A DNA stretch of 64,000 nucleotides from Altericroceibacterium xinjiangense (GCF_003958635.1 NZ_RSEK01000008.1:62001-126000); one strand, 5' to 3'; shown: positions 46,006 through 55,762, counted from the first letter of the stretch. The notes: a model not told the origin generated them from the sequence alone. Made by a program: numbers and translations.

Positions 46006-46532
46006 TGGACTTCCACGATTCCACCCCGTTCACCCCGCCGTTTTCCACCGTCGACAACCCGCGTCTCGAATTCGTGATGGAAGTCCGGCTGAAGTTCCCG
46101 GAGGTCTACACGATGGCCAATGTGCCGAGCGGCGGCAACCGCAGCGCGGTGCTGGTGGAAAGCGGAACGTTCGAGGGACCGCGCCTCAAGGGCCGCGCCG
46201 TGCCCCATTCGGGCGGCGACTACGCTTATTTCCGTCCCGATGACGTAGCGGTGTTCGACGCCCGCTACCTGCTGGAAGAGGAGGACGGCACGCTGATCCT
46301 GCTCAACAACAAGGGATTCCTTTGGGGCCGCCAGCCCGACACGATGCAGCGGCTGCGGGACTGGGCGTTCTCGGACGGAGAGCCGGTCGACAACCAGCAG
46401 TACTACCTGCGCGGCCAGCCGACCTTCGAATGTCCGGTCGGCAAGCACGACTGGCTGACCAAACACGTCTTCATCGGCGTGGGTGAACGGCGGAGCGACG
46501 GCAACCTCCTGCGGTACTACGCACTCGTCTGA
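46005..46532 (+). CDS. DUF3237 family protein
   Basis: 175 residues. The family shape is clear: LEFVMEVRLKFPEVYTMANV, SGGDYAYFRPDDVAVFDARY, a middle LILLNNKGFLWGRQ, and HDWLTKHVFIGVGER near the end. This is a beta-barrel family of unknown chemistry frequently found in catabolic operons. It shares one base with the SDR stop and is the last gene of the GMC operon. Confidence 0.85.
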   Translation: MDFHDSTPFTPPFSTVDNPRLEFVMEVRLKFPEVYTMANVPSGGNRSAVLVESGTFEGPRLKGRAVPHSGGDYAYFRPDDVAVFDARYLLEEEDGTLILLNNKGFLWGRQPDTMQRLRDWAFSDGEPVDNQQYYLRGQPTFECPVGKHDWLTKHVFIGVGERRSDGNLLRYYALV

Positions 46533-46590
46533 CCTAGGCAGCGCGCGCCGGAGCGGCTAAGCGCCGCGCCGCAAGGAGGTACGCACACGC

Positions 46591-47496
46591 ATGGGCCAAG
46601 ACACGTTCGACCAGACGGCAATGCTCGCGAAAGCGGAAGTGCTGATCGAGGCGCTGCCGTATCTCCAGCGTTATGCCGGGCGTACTTTCGTCGTGAAATA
46701 CGGCGGGCACGCGATGGGCGATCCGGAGGCGGCGCGCGACTTTGCCGAAGACATCGTGCTGCTGAAGGCAGTCGGCATCAACCCGGTGGTCGTCCACGGG
46801 GGCGGGCCACAGATCGGGGCGATGCTGAAGAAGCTGGGAGTCGAATCCACCTTCATTGACGGCCTGCGCGTGACCGACAAGGCCACCGCCGAAGTGGCCG
46901 AAATGGTCCTGTCCGGTGGGATCAACAAGGAACTGGTCGCCTGGATCGCCCGCGCGGGCGGCAAGGCGATCGGCATTTCCGGCAAGGACGGCGGACTGGT
47001 GACCGCGACCAAGGTGACCCGCACCGTCAAGGACCCGGAAAGCAACATCGAACAAGCGGTCGACCTCGGCTTTGTCGGGGAGCCGTCGCATGTCGACATC
47101 ACGATCCTCGAAACCGCGAGCAACGCGGGGATGATTCCGATCGTCGCCCCGATCGGCGCGGGGGCCGACGGGCATACCTACAACATCAACGCCGACACGA
47201 TGGCCGGCGCGATTGCAGCAGCCCTGGGTGCGGCGCGCCTGTTCCTTCTGACCGACGTCAAGGGCGTGCTGAACAAGCAGGGCGAGTTGCTGACTGACCT
47301 CACCCCGGCCGACATCGCCACCTTGCGCAACGACGGCACGATCAGCGGCGGGATGATCCCGAAGCTGGAAACCTGCGTCCAGGCGGTGGAGGCAGGCTGT
47401 GAGGCTGCCGTGGTGCTGGACGGCCGGGTTCCGCACGCGATGCTGCTGGAATTCTTCACCTCGCGCGGGGCCGGCACCCTGGTGCGGGCCGGATGA
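46591..47496 (+). CDS. argB: Acetylglutamate kinase
   Basis: 301 residues. It phosphorylates N-acetylglutamate in arginine synthesis. Opening [20 protein letters not shown], substrate loop [33 protein letters not shown] and the late [18 protein letters not shown] are all typical. The N-terminal 25-residue helix ([19 protein letters not shown]) is that of arginine-feedback-sensitive hexameric enzymes. AAGGAGGT stands as ribosome site. Confidence 0.96.
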   Translation: MGQDTFDQTAMLAKAEVLIEALPYLQRYAGRTFVVKYGGHAMGDPEAARDFAEDIVLLKAVGINPVVVHGGGPQIGAMLKKLGVESTFIDGLRVTDKATAEVAEMVLSGGINKELVAWIARAGGKAIGISGKDGGLVTATKVTRTVKDPESNIEQAVDLGFVGEPSHVDITILETASNAGMIPIVAPIGAGADGHTYNINADTMAGAIAAALGAARLFLLTDVKGVLNKQGELLTDLTPADIATLRNDGTISGGMIPKLETCVQAVEAGCEAAVVLDGRVPHAMLLEFFTSRGAGTLVRAG

Positions 47497-47575
47497 CCGG
47501 TTGATGCAAGCCTACCCGGTCGGCTAGGCAGTCCGGGCCGGCAACCCGGCTCCAAGCGAAAGGCCAAGAGCACTC

Positions 47576-47851
47576 ATGTTGACCCTAATCGCCATCGTCG
47601 GCCTGATCACCCGCGTGGTGACAATGCTGGTGATCGTCCAGATGATCATCGGCCTGCTGTTCGCCTTCAACGTGATCAGCGCGCGCAACGAATTCATGAT
47701 GGCGATCTACAACGCGATCAACTCGCTGCTCGAACCGGTGCTGCGGCCGATCCGCCGCATCATGCCGGCCACGGGCGCGATCGACTTTTCACCGCTGGTC
47801 CTGATCCTGGGCCTGCAGATCCTGATGATCATTCTGACTGGGGTTGCCTGA
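47576..47851 (+). CDS. YggT family membrane protein
   Basis: 91 residues with two membrane helices (about 5-30 and 70-90) and the family motif between them, [20 protein letters not shown] then [11 protein letters not shown]. YggT proteins are linked to osmotic tolerance or cell division but remain poorly understood. Its stop shares one base with the second folD. Confidence 0.9.
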   Translation: MLTLIAIVGLITRVVTMLVIVQMIIGLLFAFNVISARNEFMMAIYNAINSLLEPVLRPIRRIMPATGAIDFSPLVLILGLQILMIILTGVA

Positions 47852-48741
47852 TGACTGCCGAAAAAATCGACGGAAAAGCCTTTGCCGCGTCCTTGCGTGA
47901 AACGGTTGGCCGTTACGCCGCCGAGTTCGAACGCAAGGCCAACCGCAAGGCTGGCCTTGCGGTCGTGCTGGTGGGAGAAGACCCGGCCAGCCAAGTCTAT
48001 GTCCGCAGCAAGGGCAAATCGACCGTCGAAGCCGGCATGAACAGCTTCGAGTTCCGCATGGACGCGGACACGCCGGAACAGGCCCTGCTCGACAAGATCG
48101 ATTCGCTGAACCGCGACGACGCCGTCGACGGTATCCTGGTCCAGCTGCCGCTGCCCAAGCACATGGACGAGGCGAAGGTTATCGCCACAATCAACCCTGA
48201 CAAGGACGTGGACGGGTTCCACGTGATCAACGCCGGGCGGCTGGCGGTCGGGCAGGAAGGCTTCGTCCCCTGCACTCCGCTTGGCTGCCTGATGCTGCTG
48301 GAGGACCGTCTGGGCGATTTATCGGGCAAGGAAGCGGTCGTGATCGGCCGCTCCAACATCGTCGGCAAGCCGATGGCGCAGCTGCTGACGGACGCGAACG
48401 CAACCGTCACCATCGCCCACAGCCGGACGAAGGACTTGCCCGGAGTGGTGCGCCGCGCCGACATCGTCGTCGCCGCCGTTGGTCGTCCGGAAATGGTCAA
48501 GGGCGACTGGCTGAAGCCGGGCGCGGTCGTGATCGACGTAGGCATCAACCGCATCGAGGGCGAAGGCGGCAAGGGTAAGCTGGTGGGCGACGTCGATTAC
48601 CAGGAAGCAATGCAGGTCGCCTCGGCCGTCACCCCGGTGCCCGGCGGCGTCGGCCCGATGACGATCGCGGTCCTGCTGCGCAACACGCTGGTCGCCGCTT
48701 ATCGCCAGGAAGGCATCGCGCTGGACAAGGACGCGCTGTGA
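47851..48741 (+). CDS. folD: Bifunctional methylene-THF dehydrogenase / methenyl-THF cyclohydrolase (copy 2)
   Basis: 296 residues. Same key motifs as copy 1: [14 protein letters not shown] (Tyr, Lys), [43 protein letters not shown]. Its setting between yggT and a lipoprotein gene, away from aromatic genes, suggests this is the ordinary folate enzyme for purines and formylation. The two FolD proteins are clearly diverged, not a recent duplication. Confidence 0.95.
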   Translation: MTAEKIDGKAFAASLRETVGRYAAEFERKANRKAGLAVVLVGEDPASQVYVRSKGKSTVEAGMNSFEFRMDADTPEQALLDKIDSLNRDDAVDGILVQLPLPKHMDEAKVIATINPDKDVDGFHVINAGRLAVGQEGFVPCTPLGCLMLLEDRLGDLSGKEAVVIGRSNIVGKPMAQLLTDANATVTIAHSRTKDLPGVVRRADIVVAAVGRPEMVKGDWLKPGAVVIDVGINRIEGEGGKGKLVGDVDYQEAMQVASAVTPVPGGVGPMTIAVLLRNTLVAAYRQEGIALDKDAL

Positions 48742-49421
48742 GCCCGCGCCGGCTTTCCGGCCTGCTGCTGGCGCTGCTTGCGGCCTGCGCCACCGGGCCG
48801 GACAAGCCGGGCCGGGACTTGCGCCCCACCGCCACTCCCAGCACGGTCGTGGCCGCAGAACTGGCGTTCGCACGGCTGGCGCAGGAAAAGGGCCAGTGGA
48901 CCGCGTTCCGCGAATACGCGACCGATGACGCGGTGATGTTCGTGCCGCAGCCGGTCAACGCGCGGGACTGGCTGCGCAGCCAGTCCGATCCCGCCCAGGC
49001 GGTTCGCTGGCAACCGCATCAGGTCTGGTCGAGCTGCGACGGCTCGCTCGCGGTCACCAGAGGCGCCTGGCAGGGAGTGGAAGGCGTCACCGGGTACTTC
49101 ACGACCGTGTGGCAGCGGCAGCGGGATGGATCGTACATGTGGGTGCTCGACCAGGGGGACACGCTGGCGCAGCCGCTGGCGGCGCCGGAGATGATCCAGG
49201 CCTCCGTTGCCGAATGCGCCTCCCTACCGGCCGCAGCGCCTGCTCCGGGCAGCGTGCCCCCGCCTGCTGGCGGGGTGGTGCGGCGCGAAGGGGTGTCGGA
49301 GGATCGCACCTTGCAATGGGTAGTCGATATCGCGCCCGATTACGGCCGCACGCTCACGGTCCGGCGCTGGACCGGATCGGGGTATGAGGACGTGCTCCGC
49401 GGCGAGGTGGCTGCGCCCTAA
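48738..49421 (+). CDS. Putative lipoprotein of unknown function
   Basis: 227 residues from a GTG overlapping the folD stop (GTGA). The lipobox [10 protein letters not shown] puts the lipidated cysteine near residue 17. The soluble part contains an NTF2-like stretch ([56 protein letters not shown]). That resembles periplasmic DUF4440-type proteins. Function not known. Confidence 0.8.
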   Translation: MSPRRLSGLLLALLAACATGPDKPGRDLRPTATPSTVVAAELAFARLAQEKGQWTAFREYATDDAVMFVPQPVNARDWLRSQSDPAQAVRWQPHQVWSSCDGSLAVTRGAWQGVEGVTGYFTTVWQRQRDGSYMWVLDQGDTLAQPLAAPEMIQASVAECASLPAAAPAPGSVPPPAGGVVRREGVSEDRTLQWVVDIAPDYGRTLTVRRWTGSGYEDVLRGEVAAP

Positions 49422-49425
49422 GCCG

Positions 49426-50049
49426 ATGTTCGAGCTGTTCGTCTCCTCCTTCATCACCCTGTTCGTGGTGATCGATCCGCCCGGGTGCGCGCCGATCTAT
49501 TATGGCCTGACCCGGGACGCATCGCCTGCGGAACGGCGATCGATGGCGATGCGCGCCACCCTGATCGCCTCGCTGATCCTGCTCGGCTTCGCGTTGTTCG
49601 GCGAGGCGTTGCTTCAGTCCCTGCACATCGAACTGGACGCCTTCCGCATTGCCGGAGGAATCATGCTGTTCCTCATCGCGTTCGACATGGTGTTCGAACG
49701 GCGCACCCAGCGGCGGGAAGAACGAGCCGAAAAGATCCTCGGCACCCCGGAAGTGGAGGACGTTTCCGTCTTCCCGATGGCGATGCCGATGCTTGCCGGG
49801 CCCGGCGCGATCGCGTCCGTGATGCTGCTGGTCGCGCGCACACGGGGGATCGAGGAAAGCCTGGTGGTGATCGCCGCGCTGGCAGCGGTGATGATCCTGA
49901 CGCTCATCGCCCTGCTCGCCGCCGCACCGCTGATGCGCTTGTTCGGCCAGCGGGTGGAAGCGGTGGTAACGCGGCTGCTGGGCGTGCTGCTGGCTGCGCT
50001 GGCGGCCCAATTCGTGATCAACGGCTTGCGGGGAAGCTTCGGTCTGTGA
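49426..50049 (+). CDS. MarC family integral membrane protein
   Basis: 207 residues with six membrane helices. The family start ELFVSSFITLFVVIDPPGCA and middle segment FPMAMPMLAGPGAIASVMLL are diagnostic. Despite the name, MarC proteins are not shown to cause drug resistance; function is unknown. It starts four bases after the lipoprotein gene and converges on the LON-domain gene. Confidence 0.9.
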   Translation: MFELFVSSFITLFVVIDPPGCAPIYYGLTRDASPAERRSMAMRATLIASLILLGFALFGEALLQSLHIELDAFRIAGGIMLFLIAFDMVFERRTQRREERAEKILGTPEVEDVSVFPMAMPMLAGPGAIASVMLLVARTRGIEESLVVIAALAAVMILTLIALLAAAPLMRLFGQRVEAVVTRLLGVLLAALAAQFVINGLRGSFGL

Positions 50050-50078
50050 GGCCCTTCCCGCAACCGGGAGGGACTTTG

Positions 50079-50696
50079 CTACTGCAGCGTAACGCGCCCG
50101 TCTTCGGGGCTTCCGCGCCCGAAAAACTGCATCAGCTGGATCAGCAGTTCGCAGCGCGTGACAAGATCCGGCGCTTCCAGCAAGGCCTGCTTGGCTGCCG
50201 TATCGAACGGCGCAATCTGGCTGACGCCGTTGACCAGCGAAAGATCGTCCAGCCGTTCGACGGATTCCCAGTCCACGCTATAGCCCTGCCGGTCGGCGAA
50301 TGTCCTGGCCTCCTGTTCCAGGCTGGCGCGCTCGATCGCGCTGAGAACCTCGTGCTCCGGATCGAACAGGACTTCCCCTTCCACTTGCCGGAACGGAGTG
50401 GAGACGGAAAGCTCGCGCAGCAGGCGGAAGCGGGCCTCCCCTTCCAGCACGATGTTGTAGCGCCCGTCCTCCAGTGCTTCGACATCCTCGATCCGCCCGA
50501 TGCATCCGACCGAGAACAGCGGGGCGCCTTCACCCGCCGTCTGCGGCTGGATCATCGCGATCCGCCGATCACGGGCCAGCGCGTCGCCGACCAGCGCGCG
50601 ATAGCGAGGCTCGAAGATATGGAGCGGCAGCTGCAATCCGGGAAACAGGATCGCGCCGGCGAGCGGGAAGATCGAAAGGCGCGATGAAGGCGCCAT
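50079..50696 (-). CDS. LON peptidase substrate-binding domain protein
   Basis: 205 residues. Only the N-terminal LON domain is present: LSIFPLAGAILFPGLQLPLH then IFEPRYRALVGDALARDRRI, later VGCIGRIEDVEALEDGRYNI. There is no AAA or protease domain. Stand-alone LON-domain proteins may help select substrates for proteolysis. The start shares one base with the stop of the thioredoxin-TPR gene, so the two are coupled; in many alphaproteobacteria these form a conserved pair. Confidence 0.93.
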   Translation of the reverse strand: MAPSSRLSIFPLAGAILFPGLQLPLHIFEPRYRALVGDALARDRRIAMIQPQTAGEGAPLFSVGCIGRIEDVEALEDGRYNIVLEGEARFRLLRELSVSTPFRQVEGEVLFDPEHEVLSAIERASLEQEARTFADRQGYSVDWESVERLDDLSLVNGVSQIAPFDTAAKQALLEAPDLVTRCELLIQLMQFFGRGSPEDGRVTLQ

Positions 50697-51598
50697 CAGC
50701 CGAACAGCAGCAGCGACAGGCGGCGGCGCTGCTGCGCCACCCACGGATCTTCCAGCCCGACTGCCTCGAAGATCTTCAGCAGCTTGGCCTTGGCCGCGCC
50801 CTCCTCCCACTCGGGATCGGTCTCGATCATCCGCAGCAGGGTATCGGCGGCTTCATCTCGCTGGCCCGCGGCAAAGGCTGCGGCGGCGAAATCGAACTGC
50901 GCCTGCTGGTCGGCCGGGCGTTCCGCCGCGGCAGCGCGCAGGGCCTGCAGCTCGCCTTCCTCGACGCCCGTGCCCGCCAGTTCCAGCGCACTGCCGGCCT
51001 GCGCCACCACCGGATCGGCCTTGAGCGCGTCGGGCAGCGAATCAAACACGGCCTGCGCTTCGGCGCGGTGCCCGGCGGCCAGCAGCGCGCGAATCAGCCC
51101 GGATTGCGCCCCGGGATTATCCGGCGCCATGTCGGTGATCTGGGCAAAGACCGCCGCGGCCCGCTCGGCGTCGCCTTCGGCCAGCACTTGCTCACCCATC
51201 GCCACCAACTGGCCGATATCAGCCTGCGGATCCTGCTCTTCCGCGCTGAGCGACAGCCGCTCCAGCACTTGGTCGAGCACTTGCTTCAGCTGCGATTCGC
51301 TGCGCGCGCTCGTGAGATCGGCGATCGGCTGCCCTTGGTGGATCGCATAGACCGTCGGGATCGAGCGGACCTGGAACTGGGAGGCGATGAACGGTTCTTC
51401 ATCGACGTTGAGCTTGGCCAGCACGACGCCCTTGTCGGCGTATTCGGCCGCGACCTTCTCCAGCACCGGCGTCAGCGCCTTGCACGGTCCGCACCATTCG
51501 GCCCAGAAATCGAGGATCACCAGCTTGGTCATCGACGGCTCGACCACGTCCTTGCGGAATCGGTCGATCGCCTTCTGCTCATCAAGGTTGAGGCCCAT
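50696..51598 (-). CDS. Thioredoxin-TPR protein (CnoX/YbbN-like)
   Basis: 300 residues from ATG 51598 (TTG 51607 possible). N-terminal thioredoxin domain with an intact WCGPCK motif (ILDFWAEWCGPCKALTPVLE), then a helical tetratricopeptide region (about 125-300) of repeated Ala/Leu/Glu helices. E. coli CnoX loses one active cysteine and acts as a chaperone-holdase; here both cysteines are kept, as in Caulobacter-type proteins with redox activity. It probably protects proteins during oxidative stress. Confidence 0.92.
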   Translation of the reverse strand: MGLNLDEQKAIDRFRKDVVEPSMTKLVILDFWAEWCGPCKALTPVLEKVAAEYADKGVVLAKLNVDEEPFIASQFQVRSIPTVYAIHQGQPIADLTSARSESQLKQVLDQVLERLSLSAEEQDPQADIGQLVAMGEQVLAEGDAERAAAVFAQITDMAPDNPGAQSGLIRALLAAGHRAEAQAVFDSLPDALKADPVVAQAGSALELAGTGVEEGELQALRAAAAERPADQQAQFDFAAAAFAAGQRDEAADTLLRMIETDPEWEEGAAKAKLLKIFEAVGLEDPWVAQQRRRLSLLLFG

Positions 51599-51783
51599 GC
51601 TCGCCAAGGGAATGCTCCTGTTGTCCGCGCTCGTGGTTCAATGTGGCGCGTTCCTATGTGGGTTCTTGGCAGGATTTGTGAAGCCCGGCAAACCGGGGAG
51701 ACGAAAGGCGGATTTTCCGCTTGCGGCATCACGGAGGCGATGCTAACCGCCCGCTCCTCACCGGGACAATCCGGTACGCCAGA

Positions 51784-51858
51784 GCGGGCGTAGCTCAGGG
51801 GTAGAGCACAACCTTGCCAAGGTTGGGGTCGAGGGTTCGAATCCCTTCGCCCGCTCCA
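51784..51858 (+). tRNA. tRNA-Gly(GCC)
   Basis: 75 bases with encoded CCA. Acceptor GCGGGCG pairs with CGCCCGC; D arm TAGCTCAGGGGTAGAGCA; anticodon stem CAACC/GGTTG around TTGCCAA gives anticodon GCC; T arm GAGGGTTCGAATCCCTT. Confidence 0.98.
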
Positions 51859-51927
51859 ATTTTTACAGCCTCCGTCCGGGGTCGGCGCAGCTTGTCGTGC
51901 CGCAGGGACGATGCTAGCGGACGATCC

Positions 51928-52272
51928 ATGGCTCGGCTGCTGTCTCTTCTGATCATGCTTGCGCTAGCGCTGAACGGCCCAGCCGTTGCTGCGGCCGTGT
52001 GCCATCACTCCAGCGTCCATGCCCACGTGCTCGCGCTGCAGAGTGCCGACGAGCAGATCGCCGCCGAGGCAATCGACGAGGAAAACGCCGCCGCCACGCA
52101 GAAAAGCGCACTTGCGCGCGCTGCGGCGATGCAGCTGGCACCGTTCCTGCTGCCGGAGCAACCCATCGTGGTTACGCCGCAAGGGACCGACACGGCCAAT
52201 CGCCACGCGGCCGATCCCGATGAACTGACAGGACGGGCAATCCGCCCGCTGCTGGAGCCGCCGGTCGCCTGA
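51928..52272 (+). CDS. Small exported protein next to a zinc-type TonB receptor
   Basis: 114 residues from ATG 51928. Signal peptide: MARLLSLLIMLALALNGPAV, cleaved after VAA. The mature start has a possible metal-binding cluster (CHHSSVHAH). The rest is Ala/Glu-rich helix plus a Pro-rich tail. No family is recognised. It lies 167 bases upstream of a TonB receptor that carries a His/Glu-rich loop, so both may serve metal uptake (inference). Confidence 0.68.
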   Translation: MARLLSLLIMLALALNGPAVAAAVCHHSSVHAHVLALQSADEQIAAEAIDEENAAATQKSALARAAAMQLAPFLLPEQPIVVTPQGTDTANRHAADPDELTGRAIRPLLEPPVA

Positions 52273-52439
52273 ACCGGCCGGGTGCCGTGCCCCTGGCCCG
52301 CCGGGCGTCCGGTGAGGCCGAAGGCCGCCACCCTTCTCCACACCCCTCAGCGATCCCAGTCGATCGACGATCCTGCTTATTTTCCGCTCAAGCGCGGACC
52401 GGCTGTCCGATGACAGCCGCATTCAACGGGTAAACACAT

Positions 52440-54590
52440 ATGCTTCGCCTGACCGTTCTTCTTGCGGGAACCGCCGCAATCCTGCTGCCCAGTGTCGCCG
52501 CCGCGCAGGAAACCGCTCCTGCTCCTGCCCCTGTTCAAACCGAATCGGATGACGATTTCCACGGTTCGATCATCGTCACCGCCCCGGGGCTTGAGCAGCT
52601 GAACCTGCTGGCCGGGACGTCCGTGCTTTCGGGGCTTGAACTGCAGCGCAACATGGCGGGCCAGATCGGCGAGATACTAGCAAAGCTGCCGGGCGTTTCG
52701 GCCACCAGCTTCTCTCCCGGCGCGTCCCGCCCGGTGCTGCGCGGATTTCAGGGCGACAGGGTCCGGGTACTGGTGGACGGCATCGGTTCGATCGACGCAT
52801 CGAATACCTCGGCCGATCACGCGGTGCCGATCGATCCGCTCACCGCCGACCGGATCGAGGTGCTGCGCGGGCCCGCCGTGCTGCTTTACGGCAGCTCGGC
52901 CATTGGCGGGGCGGTGAACGTGATCGACAAGCGCATCCCGCTCGCCGTACCGGACGAACCGGTGCACATCGATGCGCTGGCGGGGGTCGATACCGCCTAT
53001 GACTTGCGGGAAGGCGGAGCGTCGGCCGACGTGTCGCTGACAAACCGGATCGCGTTCCACGTCGATGGGTCCTACCGCACCACGAACGATGTCGAGATTC
53101 CCGGCTACGTCCTGTCCGACGCGGCCCGCGCCGATTTGCTGGCCGAAGCCGAGGAGCACGCGGCCGAAGAGCCGGAAGAAGCCGCAGAGTTCCGTGAAAT
53201 GGCGAACCAGCGGGGTGTCCTGCCGAACAGCGCAACCGAGACATGGTCGGTAGGCAGCGGGATCGCGTGGTTCGGAGACAACGCCAACCTTGGCGTGTCG
53301 GCCGGTTGGTACGACACGCAGTACGGCGTTCCCATGCGTCCGGGAACCGAACACCACCACGAGGAAGAGGAACACGCCGAGGGCGAGGAAGAGCACGCTG
53401 AGGAAGAGCACGGGCACGGCGAAGAAGACGTCTCGATCGGGCTGGAGCAGTTCCGCGCAAACCTGCGCGGTGCGGTCAATCTGGGCGGCTTCTTCTCCGA
53501 AGCGCGCACGCGGTGGGGCTATTCCGATTACACGCACACCGAATTCGAAGGCGACGAAGTCGGCACCGTCTTCCAGGTGGAGGGCGTCGAAGGCCGGGTC
53601 GAACTGGTCCAGACCCGGCGCGGCGGCTGGAGCGGCGCCATTGGCGGGCAATTTCTGCACCGCGACTTCTCCGCGATCGGAGCGGAAGCTTTCGTGCCGC
53701 CGAACACCACCGACCAGTACGGACTGTTCACCTTGCAGCAGCTCGATGCCGGACCGTGGGAACTGCAGCTGGGCGGCCGGCTTGAACGCACCGAGACGGG
53801 CGTGACAACCACCGGGCTGAGCCGCGACTTCAACACCGTCTCCGGCGCGGCCGGTATATCCAGCGATATCGCGAGCGGCTTGCGGGCCGGGATCAACGTG
53901 TCCCGGGTCGAGCGCGCACCGACGGCCGAGGAATTGTTTGCCGAAGGGCCGCACATCGCCACCCAGCAATTCGAAGTCGGCAACCCCGACCTGACGAAGG
54001 AAAGCGCCTGGGGTCTGGAAGGGTACGTCCGCGGCCGCGCGGGCCCGGCCACTGTGAGCGTCAGCGTGTACCGTAACTGGTTCGATGCCTTCGTCTACCT
54101 CCAGGCCACCGGAGCGGAGGAAGACGAACTGCCGGTCTACCGCCAGCTGCAGCAGGACGCCAATCACTTCGGGATCGAAGGCGAAGTGACCGTGCCGGTG
54201 TGGCGCAAGGGCGACTGGACGCTGCTGGCCGACGCGCGCGGCGATTACATCCGCGCGACCCTGGCCGATGGCAGCCCGGTGCCGCGCATCCCGCCGCTGA
54301 ACCTGCTGGGCGCGCTGGAGCTGCAATCCCCCCGCTGGGAAGCGCGTGCCGAAGTCCAGTGGTTCGATGAGCAAGACCGCATCGCCGAATATGAAACGCC
54401 GACCAGCGGGTTCACCTGGGTCAACGCCTCGGTCGCGTGGAAGCCCTGGCGCGGGACCAATAACCTGACCGTGATGCTGCAGGCCGACAACATCTTCGAT
54501 GTCGAAGGGAGGCGCCACGCCAGCTTCACCAAGGACTTCGTCCCGCTGGCCGGGCGCAACGTGAAGCTGAGCGTGCGGACCAGCTTCTAG
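52440..54590 (+). CDS. TonB-dependent receptor with His/Glu-rich loop (probable zinc receptor, ZnuD-like)
   Basis: 716 residues. Signal peptide to AAAQE; plug domain with GEILAKLPGVSATSFSPGAS, RPVLRGFQGDRVRVLVDGIG and VLRGPAVLLYGSSAIGGAVN; barrel ending SVRTSF. At about residues 301-330 an external loop is packed with His and Glu (HHHEEEEHAEGEEEHAEEEH and on). ZnuD-type receptors carry such loops to catch zinc. No clear Zur site was found upstream. A small exported protein with a CHH cluster precedes it. Confidence 0.85.
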   Translation: MLRLTVLLAGTAAILLPSVAAAQETAPAPAPVQTESDDDFHGSIIVTAPGLEQLNLLAGTSVLSGLELQRNMAGQIGEILAKLPGVSATSFSPGASRPVLRGFQGDRVRVLVDGIGSIDASNTSADHAVPIDPLTADRIEVLRGPAVLLYGSSAIGGAVNVIDKRIPLAVPDEPVHIDALAGVDTAYDLREGGASADVSLTNRIAFHVDGSYRTTNDVEIPGYVLSDAARADLLAEAEEHAAEEPEEAAEFREMANQRGVLPNSATETWSVGSGIAWFGDNANLGVSAGWYDTQYGVPMRPGTEHHHEEEEHAEGEEEHAEEEHGHGEEDVSIGLEQFRANLRGAVNLGGFFSEARTRWGYSDYTHTEFEGDEVGTVFQVEGVEGRVELVQTRRGGWSGAIGGQFLHRDFSAIGAEAFVPPNTTDQYGLFTLQQLDAGPWELQLGGRLERTETGVTTTGLSRDFNTVSGAAGISSDIASGLRAGINVSRVERAPTAEELFAEGPHIATQQFEVGNPDLTKESAWGLEGYVRGRAGPATVSVSVYRNWFDAFVYLQATGAEEDELPVYRQLQQDANHFGIEGEVTVPVWRKGDWTLLADARGDYIRATLADGSPVPRIPPLNLLGALELQSPRWEARAEVQWFDEQDRIAEYETPTSGFTWVNASVAWKPWRGTNNLTVMLQADNIFDVEGRRHASFTKDFVPLAGRNVKLSVRTSF

Positions 54591-54620
54591 CAGCGAGCCC
54601 GGCGCGAAAAGATGGCAGCA

Positions 54621-54649
54621 ACCTGGAGCGGGCAAGATCCGCTCCAGGT
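54621..54649. terminator. Hairpin between convergent TonB receptor and EEP genes
   Basis: ACCTGGAGCGG (54621-54631) pairs perfectly with CCGCTCCAGGT (54639-54649) around a seven-base loop. No T-run, but its place between two stops suggests transcription ending from both sides. Confidence 0.6.
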
Positions 54650-54657
54650 CAAACCGG

Positions 54658-55674
54658 TCAGCGCCCCGCCTGCCCGTTCAGGCAGACGTCCGCCAGCAGC
54701 GGGAAGTGATCGGATCCGACATCCTCCAGCGGATCGAACCCGACGATGCCGAAGTGCGGCGTGACATAGGCATGATCCAGCGGCCAGCGCGCCAGCGGGT
54801 TGGATGTGGTGAAGGTGGCGTCGAACGCCCGGCCCACGCGCGGGTCCTGCATTCCGCTGGCTTCCTGAAAATCCTGGTTGGTCCAGCCCCACGGAACGTC
54901 GTTCAGGTCTCCGGCAAGCATTGCGGGCCGGTTATTCTGCCCGATCTCACGGGCGACTTGCATCAGGTAGGCGTCTCCGCGCGTCGTATCGTGGGCGGCG
55001 GGCGGCTTCGGATGCATCCCGTAAAACTGGAAGCTCTTGCCTGAAGGCAGGTTTACCCCCGATTCGATCGCCGGGACGTACCCTTCGACAGGATGGCGCA
55101 CCTGCGGGGAAGAGAGCGGCAGGCGGGAAAACAGCATCATGCCCCAGGCATCGTCCCGCGGCGCCGAAACGACATGGGGATAGGCCTGCTTCACCGGCTC
55201 CAGTGCATCGGCCCACCAGTAATCCGTCTCCATCGCAAGGAACATGTCGGGGTTCACCCGCGAAACGAGGTCCAGCACCGGCTCGCTCTGCTGGTTCTTG
55301 TGGAGCACGTTCAGCACCAGCACGCGGACGCGGTCTTCCGCCGCGCAAGCCTCGGCCGTGCGCACGTCCTTTGCCCAGACCGGCGTGTAGGGCAGCAGGT
55401 ACGTCAGTTGATAGATGATCGTGGCCAGCACGGCGGCGAGCAGGAGCTTGGGCGGAGTTCTTCGCAGATTGAGGAACAGCGCCGTCAGGATGGCAACCAC
55501 CATCAGCACGATCGTGACCTGCACTTGCGGGAAGGCCAGTATCCGGATCCACCAGGTATCCCCGCGAACCAGCGGGATCAGCGCCACCGCGATCGAGCCG
55601 AGGCCCAGAACCCAGAGCACCACCCTCAGCCATTGCGGAGCTTTTCGATCGCCGTCATCCCGGGCGAGCCTCAT
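54658..55674 (-). CDS. Endonuclease/exonuclease/phosphatase family membrane protein
   Basis: 338 residues. Three membrane helices lie within the first 95 residues (LRVVLWVLGLGSIAVALIPL, VQVTIVLMVVAILTALFL, LLLAAVLATIIYQLTYLL). A periplasmic-side EEP domain follows with VRVLVLNVLHKNQ, METDYWWADALE, MLAGDLNDVPW and the final DVGSDHFPLLADV (catalytic Asp-His). Substrate may be phospholipid or nucleic acid; unknown. Confidence 0.88.
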   Translation of the reverse strand: MRLARDDGDRKAPQWLRVVLWVLGLGSIAVALIPLVRGDTWWIRILAFPQVQVTIVLMVVAILTALFLNLRRTPPKLLLAAVLATIIYQLTYLLPYTPVWAKDVRTAEACAAEDRVRVLVLNVLHKNQQSEPVLDLVSRVNPDMFLAMETDYWWADALEPVKQAYPHVVSAPRDDAWGMMLFSRLPLSSPQVRHPVEGYVPAIESGVNLPSGKSFQFYGMHPKPPAAHDTTRGDAYLMQVAREIGQNNRPAMLAGDLNDVPWGWTNQDFQEASGMQDPRVGRAFDATFTTSNPLARWPLDHAYVTPHFGIVGFDPLEDVGSDHFPLLADVCLNGQAGR

Positions 55675-55762
55675 CGCCTGTTCTCCCCTGTGTCTGCGCC
55701 GGGCTCCCTGCGCCCGCGCTACAGGAACGACGCGCTGGCAGAGGGCCGGTTCCGCAACGGCT

